Shown: positions 19,168-29,588 of the stretch, one piece after another
How the letters are laid out: every line of letters begins with the position of its first letter
Numbering within the stretch: position 1 is the first letter of the stretch
Notes under the pieces: generated by a model
Seen by the model: the letters and a program-made list of their open reading frames with translations, nothing else
The model's database searches: none
What the model was told of the DNA's origin: nothing
Assembly (NCBI GenBank): GCA_013115145.1
Contig: JAAPAO010000454.1
Span: forward strand, 1 to 29,588
Direction: 5' to 3'
DNA: 29,588 nt
From: Perkinsus chesapeaki
Lineage: Eukaryota > Perkinsozoa > Perkinsida > Perkinsidae
Made by a program: the position numbers and the translations under genes

Positions 19168-22100
19168 CTATACACCGCCATCACCACCACCGGTCTCCTT
19201 CTTGGTACTGGGGATTCCCAACATGTGGCGTAGCTCTCTACTCAGTGCCATCGAGTCTGGATGCCTCGAGGCGTAGGTTACACTAGGAGCTGAACAAAAG
19301 ATATAAGTTACCGTTGAGACCGACACGCACCTTTCTTGCTTCTCCGTCTTCCCTTGCCTCTGCCATTCTTAAGAGAGCTCTTCACAGGCGGCGGGGAACT
19401 GTACGACTTAACGATACTCTGTGCGGGGGCAGGTGACACAGGCTCCCCCGCCGGCAGCGGCAATATCATAACATCTGCCGCTGGGGCCACCATACCGCGC
19501 ATGCTACTACACCTGAAACCAGGGCTTAGAACCAGGAGATGGCAGCGTGTTCGTTGCACCTTCCATAGGCCGTACCACAACCGAACGTCGGTTTATCAAA
19601 CAGGAGCTCAACCTTCATATCCTGCTCGCCCCACCGGCCAAATACACCTGTAACAGTGCAGCGGGCCCCCACAGGAGCTGAGCCTTCGCCATTAATGTAG
19701 ACAGCTGAAGCAGGCAGAGACTATAGGGAAGCCAACTCCCACCGCCCCCACCTCTGCTGCCCACTTCAGGTCGGCTCTTCTTCGATTTCACACCTAACTT
19801 GGCGTGGCTATCGGCCAACACCAAGTGGTGAGATGCCACCGTTATGTGCGGTAGTGGCTGTGTTGCTTCAGACTTAATATAGTAATCTGTGAGGCCCTCA
19901 AGGAACTGTACCCCCATCCGAGATAACGCTGTGTACTTGGGAGACACCAAAGGTAACCGGCGGAACTCCTAGCACCAAGAATGAAGACGATCGAAGCTCG
20001 AGCGGACATACTTGATTCCCCAGCCACCTGTTCAACTTGGCCAGCTCGTACTCGTAATCATCGCCTTGTAGCAGCCTCTTAGCCGACACGCTGAGATTGG
20101 TGTCGGTATTATCCAGCTCACACAGTCCGTCAAAAACGCTCGGGAAGGCCGCTATGTACTCCTAATAAAACGGCGCCCTAGCTAGACCGGAGAGTTGCTT
20201 CCTTACCTTTACTGCTAGTACAGCATAGCTGCTGAATGACCAATACTCCTGCTTAGTTTCCCGTATATAAGAATGACGGGTGTAATTGGGTACCACCAAC
20301 ATCTTAAACCCAGACTGCCCTGGTGACACCTCAAAGCGCGTCCAATGGAACAGCTCCATGCCAACCTGAATCCATCGTATCCACCCCCTCTCTCTATCAT
20401 TCCTACCTGTACTCGCTCCCTGCCCAACTTGGCCGTAATACTGCCCACTATCCTCCACCACAGCTCGAGCGTTAAGTCTGCCTTGCTCGCGGCGACCTCT
20501 GGGCTGTACCATTTCAAATCATTGCCATCCCTCAGAACCTTCTCAACCGACGACGTCACCGCCGCCACGCTCCAACCCAGAGGCTGCTCAGTATCCATTT
20601 CAACCGCACCCGGAAGGATTCGCGTGATCCTACCAACACATCCAGCATGCTTTCCGCCCCTATCATCGACCATAACCCTGTCCCCCACAGCCAGGTCTCT
20701 CCTTCCCCTACCCTCCTCTACTTTAACTGGCTCCCTCTCCAGCACCCGACACAGACTTGCCAACCTCCGCTCTGTGACCGTGGAGAAATCATAGACTCTC
20801 CTGCCAGCCTCATCCACATGGTGAGCCGTAACCCTCTGGACCTCCAAGATAGGTTGCTCTGACTCCATTACATCTTCACTTAACCTGTCCCCTTCGCAGG
20901 TGGTGAAGTTGAACAGGATACCATGCCGCTCATAATAGTCAAGTTCGTTATTGATGTCTGTTCGATACACCGAAGCTGGTGCGGACTTCTGCACCTTATT
21001 TCTGGTACATCTCATCACTTTACCACCTTCGGTCATAAAGCGGACAGCAACCACCCTAGCTTTATGGACACAGGGATAATCAACCTAAGCGAATCAAGCA
21101 CGCATCAACCTTAGATTCCATCTAGGCCACCGAGTAAGAGCAAATTGGTCCCATCGGGTTTCGGTACCCCAAACCCCCTTTAGTTCGTGCTATGGATGTG
21201 TCATTCCAGTGGTTACTCCGATTTTAAACACGCCCCAGAATTCAAGCAAGACTCTTCCAAAAATTTTTCCGGAAATTTCCGAGATTTTCCGAAATTTCTC
21301 CCCGAATTTCCCACCTGTACAACATAAGCCTTCAACATGCTTTCGCAAAGGTCTCTAACAAGCTCATCAAAGGACTGCTGCACACCCAGGAACATGGACT
21401 CCCTTTGACTGGCAAAGTTAAATATCTTAACACCAACAGCATACCGCACCACCACCTTCTTAGTTTGAAGCGACGGCCAGCAATCTCTACACAAAAACGC
21501 GTAGCAATGTCCCTAACAGCGGCAGCGGTCCGGCGCACCTACACATATTTCTTAGTGTCACAGGCCGGCAACACCCAATGCGGAAAGTACTCCATACCAG
21601 CTGGTAAGGGAGCATGATGGAATGTATTCACATCAACAGTCACATGGTCCAGATCGGGCAGGAATCTTGGTACTGTTGATCTAACCTCTACAGGCTCAAC
21701 AGAGGGATCGAATCGATATACATGAGCCGAGCCTAACAAAAGACAGGTGACCAAGTATCTACCTTGCCCTTGGCTCGCTACTGCTTTAATTTAGTAACAC
21801 ATTTGCCCTCCTGCAGCAGTGGCGTTCGGTTAACTGACTTCATCTACATCTAAGTTGCTAGATTAGCTTATACCTTAAATCCGTAAAGGTACAGTCACGC
21901 TTACCCTAAGGTAATACGCGATGATGCAATAAAAAAAGCATATAGACGAAGGGAGCTCGATCTAAGCCATATATGCACTCATATGGAGTGGTATTAAGTG
22001 GTGTGAGAATGCAAGTTTGCTTCACCTTGGTCCCACCCTCCCCCCTCCCAAACAGGGTACTACCTTCCCTATTCCTTTCCTTCTCCTCAGGTGTAAGTGC

Positions 22101-25100
22101 ATTGTTACCGGTCCTATCAGCCTTGGCAACTGCCTCATCCATGGCTTTAAATAGTATATCTTCATCAACGAAATTGATCAAGGTTGTACCTATCAGATTA
22201 GTCACACGATAACGAAGACAACTCTCAACCCATCTCAAACGAATACGTACAAGTGTAGCTGGGAAAGTTCCGAGAAAACTTTTGGCACTTCAATCAACCT
22301 CCGAGGAATCTTGAACCTCAACCCACCCTATCCCACCGATACTGAGAGGACCCTCCCTCCCAGAACCTCCCGCAGACCTTCCAAGTAGCCCATAGCCCCT
22401 AGGTGGTACTACCTCCCCATGGTACTTTAACACCATCAATATCAACATCAAACCTTTGAGGGTAGTATTGTTTAACAGGTGATGAAGGGCTGGTAAATAA
22501 TGGGGCAAATACCTTTGGCAGTAGCTTTATACCCGAGGATGCTGGTAGAACCTAATCAGTGAAGCACAGATAGTACTGTGAACCTTACCACATAGAATGT
22601 CTCGCTACCGATACCACTAAGGATGGTGAAAGCCAACCAATAATCGAGCTCTCTTGAAGACTATCTCCCTTCATAGTGACTAGATACCCCATACGCATCA
22701 TTAACGCAGAATGCCAATAATTTGGTAGACTTTGATCAGATTTAGTAATTTAAGGATGCTAATAATTGGTAAATAATAGATATTCGGTGAAGCCTCTCTT
22801 GAATACTAGCAGATGGCACCTATACCGTTGTAGACGGCGGCAGAGTAACCTACACTCATTAACTGCTGGAAAGGTGTAACCGGTCCACCACCATCAAAAT
22901 GTATCTCCGAGCCGGCCTTATCAAAATCATCAAAGTCATTAACCATAGTTGATACAAATGGTGCATAATGATGATGATAATACCAATGCCATGATGGAGG
23001 GCCACGATAGTAATAATAATACCTGACCCAACGATGCAGCAGTAGACGCAGGCACAACACCCTCGACAGATTTGAGTTAAAATCTTAGGAGTTTTCGCGT
23101 GGTCGGATATCTCAGTTGGACAATGCAGTTTGCCGGAATGCCGCAGCAACGACTGCTATCGTACGTTACATTAAACCATTCTCCCCACCCACGGAGCTCC
23201 GAATACTTGAAAAGGCTATGTGCAACGTGCTAGTAGAAATGCTGGCAAAGCCACTAAATTCCGAGCCCCAGCTTAAGGCCTCCAAGAAACGTTATAAAAG
23301 AACATAGAATGACTCCAATAGATCTATTGGAGACTACCCTCCACTTACGACCACTGTAATCCCTCCATGTAGTCCTTAACAAGCTGGTCTCTATCATCCT
23401 TAGTATCACACTCCGCCTTTACTTTATAATACTGCATCTTAGCTTCATCCGGGGATTCTGAGTTAGGCATCACGTGACCACATTATTATTACTGTATATA
23501 ACCTACTAGGATATCCAAAGCCAGTCTTAACCTGGTACTCGTAGCTCATCTTCGAGTCACTGCGCCGGCCATTCCCTCCACACCGACGTCGTTCTGAAAA
23601 GATAACTCAGCCAAAGTCAGGGAGAAAATTCGCAATGTATTTGATATGACTTATTCAACTTTATATACACCTTCCCATCCATATGATCATCACATGGGAC
23701 ACTTTCATCCAGCTTTATATAATACCTCCACAGTAGAAACATTTCCATCACACTGACGACTGTACACTTTCCAGCCCGGTTGAAGTAGTGATGCCTTTCC
23801 ATGCAACTTGCAAATTGCTGGGTCCCTCGTTCCCAACCCACTTCCTATCTGCCAATGACCCTTCGAGACCTCCTCTGCCAGGAAGCTCTCCTCGCTCTTG
23901 CTGTACACTGTCAAGTACTTCCGGAAATTGTCCCAATTGATGCTGCCACCATGTTCAACCAGCCATGGATCCTCACTATTGCCCTCACTTTTCCTGTACC
24001 TGCCAGTCCACACCAGCTTCCCTATCTCAGCCATATTCCAACATACGTTTTATAGGCCTTGAAAAGACGTTCAAGGCCGCCGTCCCCAACAGCCGTATAA
24101 GGTAGATGCGGCAGGAAGTCATTGCCGACCAACATGCAAAAAAGTACAAAATCGTCAATAACCCTCTCCAGGTCCTCCTTCCCGAACTCCAGGGAGAGAT
24201 ACTCCCTCAACACCTACACCATCACCACCACTGCACTCTGCCGATGGCCGAAAGATATTACGTATATATGTAAAAGTTGAAGCCTGTCCGGTCTCACTAA
24301 TGAGCGAGAATCCGTCTTTTCGGGCCCAAAAATGACCTCCTCCCGAAGTAATGCAACCTAACTTAAGCATATCCTCCTCCATCAAGGTGTGCCCTAAGCC
24401 TACATAAGGCTCATGTGTGGCCAGAGTTAGCATAATAAGATCTGCGTCCAAACCATACCTGAATACCTCTAAACAGCAGCAAGGAAGGTTGTATCGGTCC
24501 TCCTACACACAGTGACGCGTATTAGGATCATAATCCGGCTGAGACTTCATTGTCCTTATATAGTCCATTATCTTATGCTCTCCCTCCCCTGGGACCTATG
24601 ACATGTCCGTAACCCTAGAAATCACATGCGAGTAGGCCGTTATATGTTATTGATACCAAGCCGATACCATTCTACAGCCCGGCTTAATAGTAGAAGCGCC
24701 GTCGATGCATAATAAGAGTCATGCCAGAAGGCCCATAGTAGGCGTTCGTTCGTGACCCTCGATCCACCCTTTATTAATACATCAGGACCGGAGACCACCA
24801 CATCAATTCCTTTCCAATATTCATTACCATTTACCATCATCTCCGTGAAAAACCTATAACCACCACCACCACCAGCGGCATCTTCATTACATCACTGTAT
24901 CACCAGTCTACCTCAATTGCTGAGTAAGCCTTTCCATAAGTGCAGTACCAGGTGTGATGGAATTACTATCAAATAAAGCATCTGAGCCACAGTGGAGCCG
25001 GCGTCACAACCGGGTCGTCCTCACCCATAGGTTTAGGAGGATCACCATTCCTAATAGCCCGTTCGTTTGCCTCCACGGCATCATTGGCAGTGCGGAATCG

Positions 25101-25691
25101 ACGCGAACCTTCAAGGGAGTGTAATGTGTATTTGATAATGATGATGTCCTCCTTCTCCTTTTTCTTACGTTGTTGATTCATCTTAGCTCGAGGGGCTACC
25201 CCATCCACTGCCATATATACCAGACGTTTGGGTTTAATACGGGCAAATAGATCACTAATATACCTATAGCAATATAAGACTCTAAGGGGGTTCTAGATCA
25301 ACTTCAAGTCGAGATTCTTATCGAATTTCAGTTCTCAGGCAGCAGCTGTTGAGATACCTCTCGATTCTCCCTCTTTACACTTAATATCACCTTACTTTTT
25401 CACGTATGGCATACAATAACGCCTCAGTAGCTCTTATTAATGACAACTAGCTTACTTGAAGACATCCATCCAGACCTCATCCTCGGGTTTGGCTATATCA
25501 GGGGTATTACCATGAGAACAATTATGTATTATACCGTTCATATCAAGATACCTACGAGGTTGATTCGCTGACTCCATGTCATATCAAGTATCTTACAAAC
25601 AATCAAATTCAGGTATTTGTTCCGGTTCAATAACTTCATTTATTAGTGGATACCTTTCAGATAACCATCTATAGAAACGAGGAACTCCCAT
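19168..25691 (-). CDS. XRN1: XRN1-type 5'-3' exoribonuclease, more than 20 exons
   Basis: Starts at ATG 25691 ([15 protein letters not shown]), ends with TAG at 19168-19170. Phase-checked exons: 25597-25691, 25456-25551, 25169-25263, 25025-25108, 24912-24981, 24781-24853, 24507-24595, 24404-24458, 24262-24357, 24047-24213, one starting at 23999, one ending at 23349, 22854-23022, 22413-22551, 22064-22189, 21545-21732, 21315-21458, 20407-21084, 20207-20365, 20012-20161, 19752-19968, 19560-19704, 19331-19512, 19168-19289. Catalytic-core landmarks are [70 protein letters not shown] and [14 protein letters not shown]-terminal domains include an SH3-like segment [13 protein letters not shown]. Regions past the core (for example [11 protein letters not shown]) resemble XRN1 rather than nuclear XRN2, so a cytoplasmic role in decay of decapped mRNA is likely. 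Length is about 1,250 residues. Junctions between 23349 and 23999 are provisional. Confidence 0.9.
21257..21312. repeat. Degenerate AAATTTCCG repeat with palindromes inside an XRN1 intron
   Basis: Inside the 230-bp intron 21085-21314, four to five imperfect copies of (G)AAATTTCCG follow each other. GGAAATTTCC at 21271-21280 and GAAATTTC at 21291-21298 are perfect palindromes. The block lies next to the splice donor at 21314. Its purpose is unknown. Confidence 0.6.
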
Positions 25692-26363
25692 AATGGTGAA
25701 AACTGATGATAACACCATCCTTAATCGGTCCTCTGGGGATCGGTCACATTTCCGTCTGTACACTTTTTTCACGTCGCGTTCTGTACATTTTCTGGCGGTA
25801 TCAAGTTTGATGATTATACGGCAGAGTAACCGACCCTTCCTCTCCAATCAGGGATTAACCCATCTTGAGACTAGACGAGTCACCATTGTGCCCTTCCCTC
25901 GAACGACAATCTGATGGTGAGTGCGAGGCTGTGGCGCTCGGAAATTAATGTGAGGACCTTCAATGAAGATTCTTCACGGTGAAAGCGCAGGTAGAATAGG
26001 TAGATGACCTTTACGGTACGTATCGAGGTAGGTATGGTTAACACTGAACACTAAATATATGGGAAGGTCTTAAGCCCTAATACGGAAGTCAATATCCCAT
26101 ACCATCGGCAGTCCTATTTAGGAAGTCAACCATTGACTGTCAATAGGCTTAATCGATTAACCCCTATACTAAGACCGTTGCTGTTAGCTATCCCAATACG
26201 CACTCTCAACGCAATCAAGTCAACATTAAAGACTAATCGGAACGAAGGCCTTGCCGAGTAGTTGTCAAAGTGCTCATCTCGCTCGCCCATCTGATCGATT
26301 TTGTTAAGGTGAGCTATACCATGGCCTTCGTACGGTGGTCTCAGTAGTCACAGCCTCTCGAAG
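25692..26363. other. Divergent promoter region between XRN1 and RPS18
   Basis: 672 bp separate the two start codons, which point away from each other. No protein-like frame is present. An in-frame extension of the XRN1 reading frame to 25847 exists, but family homology begins at MGVPRF, so that extension is taken as untranslated. I see no clear TATA or other conserved motif. Confidence 0.5.
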
Positions 26364-26964
26364 ATGTCTCTCCCTATTAACCAGGGCGACTTCCAGCATA
26401 TCCAGCGTATTTGCAATACCAACGTCGACGGACGTGTCAAGGTTGCTTTCGCTTTGACCGCTATCAAGGTGATAAACTGGGAAGTGGATAATCCTCTCTT
26501 CTCTTCTATTATACTGTTCGATTCTCTTTACCTGTTTTATATAGGTTATATTATTATTGATCTATTTAGGGTATTGGCCGTCGTTTCGCCACTCTTATCT
26601 GCAAGAAGTGCGAAATTGATACCAACAAGCGTGCCGGTGAGCTCACTCAGGAGGAGATCCAAAAGCTCGTCCAGGTAACAACTACTAGGAACCTCATTAT
26701 TAATATTACCCTATATCCTTCCAGGTCATCACCAACCCTCAGCAGTTCCGTATCCCCCAGTGGTTCCTTAACAGACAGCACGACCCTGTTGATGGTACCT
26801 ACTCTCAGAAGTACTCCAATCTTTTGGATGGCGCCAAGCGTGAGGATTTGGAGCGTATGAAGAAGATGCGCCTCCACAGAGGTCTCCGTCACTACTGGGG
26901 CATCAGAGTCCGCGGTCAGCACACCAAGACTTCCGGTCGTGGTGGTGTTCATGCCGACGATTAA
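26364..26964 (+). CDS. RPS18: Small-subunit ribosomal protein S18 (uS13), 3 exons
   Basis: Exons are 26364-26468, 26570-26674 and 26725-26964, with introns of 101 and 50 bp. The product is 149 residues, the normal length. It aligns end to end with eukaryotic S18/uS13: [73 protein letters not shown] and [12 protein letters not shown]. It sits in the head of the 40S subunit and contacts the 60S subunit and P-site tRNA. The C-terminus (GGVHADD) differs from the basic animal tail. Both introns interrupt conserved sequence in phase 0. Confidence 0.97.
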
Positions 26965-27117
26965 GCAGTATGGTGGTGGTTGACATAACAATAATAACTA
27001 CGATTGTTGCTGCTTTTGGTTGAGAGCTCTACTCTTCGAAGGCTATCTACTCGGCTCTTCCTCCTATTGTGTTAATAGTTATTAATATACAACCACATAC
27101 CCTCAATAGTTTAATCA

Positions 27118-28963
27118 ATGTTCAGGGATCGACATCAACATCGACCATCATCGAAAGCTTCCAAAGCACCGCCTCCGCCGCAGCCCAGTCGCTCTTTGAT
27201 GGTATGTCATTCCCCTATTTTCGACGTTTGACGTGCAGTTTAGGTCTTCGTTCTACCAATCACTTTTATTCTCATCTTTGGAGCCACTATCATCTCTCCT
27301 TACCTCGACGACAATCTTCATTTCGTATCCTTCAAGTCGGCTCCCGATCGTTTTTCTCCGGGCTCTCACAGGGTCGTCAACACCACTGTCGGTGGAAATG
27401 AAGAGTCACCGCGCCGCGAAATTGACTATATCAGTTCTATATCACTCGAGCATGTGAAAGAGTTGGTTAGTCGTGTGAAGGCCGCCGCTAAAAGTGTGAG
27501 TATCCGAGTTGTCGACCTCCCCGATGAATTCGACCCGGAAAGGCTCGTTCGAGAGTACCCGGTCTGCTCTGAATGGCAGTGGAGTAACGAATACAAGGTG
27601 AGCGCCTTGTAGTGTCGAGCACTCACATTTGGCGGCTTGTCGCCGTCTGTCGTCAGTTCCCTAAGATTCTCAAGCAGCAGTATGTGGCCAGACCGCCGGA
27701 GGGCCCGGATTGGTGTCTGGTACCGTTCATGGCCAAGTGCTGGTTCAACATGGTTGCCAAATACAAGCTGGCCGTGATGGCCGAGGCAGCCTACAAAGTG
27801 ATACGTCCACCCACCGCCAGCTTAGACGCCAAGTTAGGTTGTTGACGCCATACGCTCGGACGCGGAGCTACAGCAAACATGCCCTCCTAGGAAGCAGGCA
27901 TCTCTGAGGAGACCGTCTCGGGTGTTTATGAAATCAACAGGTTTGGCTATTCGCATCGGGCGTCGGGCCAACGATCCTCGGACCTCATTGGAGCGACATA
28001 ATCTCTGGAAATGAAACGGTTCTTCTCCTGGCTGAAGGTCCGGGCGAGCGGCATCGCTACCTGTCACGGGACCGCGGTCAGGCGATCAACTCGGAGGGTT
28101 TTACAAAGCACGTAAAGATATCATAATTCCAGCAACACCGAAACTTAAAGTGTCCCACCACGGAGGTCCGAGGAGACTTCTGGCTCTATTTCGGGGCTCA
28201 ATTGAACTGCATCTTCGCGACAGTGAAGGGCGGGAAGTCCGTCGAACCAACATTCTAAGGCGGGCGCTCATCGATAACCTCGGCCATGTGTAGTTTACCC
28301 CACAATGCAAGAATTACCTAGAGGTCGATTCCCTCAGGGACACGGATATCGTGGTAGGGCAATCCGCTCCCTCCTACGAGGCCGAAATGAGAGACTCGAT
28401 CTTCTGTTTCATACCGCGGGGCAACACGCCCTGGACAAGGCGGATATTCGACGCCATCGTCTCCGGCTGCATTCCAGTGGTGAGAAACGCCCCTGTGGAA
28501 GACGGTCTCAGGCGGGTGGATGTAGGTGTTATCGAACGCTATAGTGTTCCCGTTTGAATCGATATTGGATTGGTCACAGTTCACCTTGAAGCTGCCGGAG
28601 AGCTACGTTCTCACCAAGCCGGAGGAAATCGTGAATCTCCTGCGGGGCATCGTGGGAAACCCACCGCTCCTCAGTCGATTGCAGAACAACCTCTACGTCG
28701 TCTCACACATGTCGAGCGATCAAAAGGGCAGCAGCCACATCGAAGCTTTTACTCCGCTAGAGGGCGTTCTCCATCATTTGGCAAAGCATGGTGAACAGCT
28801 GAACAGTACTTTGCTGAATAATACCGCTGCAACGTTCTGGACACCACTGAGAGGGATGTGGATTGAAGAGTTAGGGAATACAGCGAATCAAGTAGGACCG
28901 AGTTATCATGCCGGTGCCATACCCCATCCTTCGCCGTCCATGCTATGGAAACACCACGTTTGA
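27118..28963 (+). CDS. Exostosin-family (GT47) type II membrane glycosyltransferase with an in-frame TAG
   Basis: Exons are 27118-27201, 27244-27597, 27657-27797, 27941-28037, 28082-28479 and 28526-28963. A short basic, Pro-rich cytosolic tail (MFRDRHQHRPSSK) precedes one membrane anchor (VFVLPITFILIFGATIIS), as in Golgi type II enzymes. Lumenal exostosin landmarks are DWCLVPFMAKCWF, VWLFASGVGPTI, LLAEGDQ, KDIIIP, FRGSIELHLRDSEGRE and DSIFCFIPRGNTPWTRRIFD. AIVSGCIPV joins across intron 28480-28525 to VLSNAIVFPFESILDW. This is the usual GT47 C-terminal domain that handles the sugar nucleotide. Two oddities: the segment expected between the first landmarks (a PYWNR..GRDH-like motif) is missing or spliced out at 27798-27940, and TAG at 28291-28293 interrupts a conserved stretch. 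Introns of 42-59 bp support expression. It may be a pseudogene or allele with a nonsense change. Confidence 0.8.
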
Positions 28964-29588
28964 TAATTGCTGAATTATGTTGTGTTATTACGCTGGGCGT
29001 TCATTGCAAACCTATTATAGGCCGCCGAAGCTTCTCCAACCCCTATGTGGACACTACCTCAAACGTGGGCATTTTGAAAGTATTACTTCCAGTCACATTC
29101 ATTCAATAACGACATAATCTAGGTGACAGTCTTTTGATATCCTCGTGAGGTGACACCACAGTGACAGACACAGTAAAGACTTTAGTCTTCCAGGAACCAA
29201 TGGTGATCAATATAGTGGTGTTATCGGTATAGTCCATGTGATTGAAGTGTCATCCGTTGTGTACCTAGTGTTATCGCCAATACTGAGGCCAATAGTCGAA
29301 CAAGCAATGCCACACATACATTTCGTGTAGCGTGAGCACCGATCGTATCAGTAACTCTGTACGTCACTGAGTCTGGGCGTAGAAGAGCCTGCACCGTTCT
29401 AGTTCGTTGCATTCGCACTTTATAACAAAACATCAACCGGAAATCATCAAATACTATATGAATGATAGAGAATGATACGAAGGTAACAATCCAATATTGA
29501 ACCCTCTGGTTAGTAAATCCGTTCAATCATAAACACAGAATGATACAGTGTTGTTCTTAAAGTGTCATAATTGCCTCCTGCAGTGATT
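28964..29588. other. Intergenic to window end
   Basis: 625 bp after the glycosyltransferase stop. The only longer frame, minus strand 29221-29526, has no family signature and atypical composition, so I do not call it. No repeat or RNA structure stands out. Confidence 0.5.

Noticed and set aside
19513-19532. A 20-bp intron in the XRN1 C-terminal region
   Set aside because: Moving the donor to 19559 gives a 47-bp intron with correct phase and better agreement with the XRN1 SH3-like region, so a mini-intron is not needed.
20345-20794. 149-residue plus-strand frame
   Set aside because: Antisense to the large XRN1 exon 20407-21084.
25692-25847. 52-residue N-terminal extension of XRN1
   Set aside because: XRN proteins begin with MGVP(K/R)F, which is encoded from 25691.
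29221-29526. 101-residue minus-strand frame near the window end
   Set aside because: No recognisable domain, and the flanking sequence shows no exon-like continuation.

Overview
This is nuclear DNA of a eukaryote, probably a protist. Nearly every recognisable gene is cut by GT...AG introns, most only 37-72 bp long. TAA, TAG and TGA all end genes in it, so the code is standard. Gene density is high, with spacers of about 0.1-0.75 kb and both strands used. The gene types (exostosin glycosyltransferase, polycystin channel, divergent CMGC kinase, Cys-rich surface protein) and intron style fit an alveolate such as Perkinsus. That assignment is inference from overall look, not from a search. I see no rRNA, intact tRNA, CRISPR array, insertion sequence or prokaryotic signal.

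Layout, left to right. 1-2486 (+): 3' part of a gene for a charged protein of unknown function that begins in a tandem repeat. 2604-3515 (+): intronless Cys-rich secreted or surface protein. 3846-7300 (-): polycystin-2-like (TRPP) cation channel. 7468-7863 (-): doubtful exon. 7958-8663 (-): small secreted orphan protein. 9407-11968 (+): CMGC-type protein kinase whose start is unresolved. 12407-13645 (+): gamma-SNAP-like vesicle fusion adaptor. 13941-15911 (-): intronless DEDDh RNA exonuclease of the REX family. 16585-18450 (-): NAD-dependent aldehyde dehydrogenase. 19168-25691 (-): XRN1-type 5'-3' exoribonuclease with more than 20 exons. 26364-26964 (+): ribosomal protein S18. 27118-28963 (+): type II membrane exostosin-family (GT47) glycosyltransferase with an in-frame TAG.

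Exon models were built by hand: homology to known families fixed the reading frame, GT/AG sites were placed, and exon lengths were checked for phase. All junctions of the aldehyde dehydrogenase, S18 and gamma-SNAP are phase-consistent. So are all kinase junctions downstream of 9407, the 3' ten exons of the channel, and most of XRN1. Unresolved parts are the channel between about 5995 and 7060, XRN1 between about 23349 and 23999, the kinase N-terminus, and one exostosin junction.

The genes do not form one pathway. Two RNA exonucleases (3'-5' REX-like and 5'-3' XRN1) lie 3.3 kb apart on the same strand with one gene between them, next to a ribosomal protein gene. Channel, secreted proteins, SNAP and glycosyltransferase all belong to the membrane or secretory system, but nothing in the sequence shows co-regulation.
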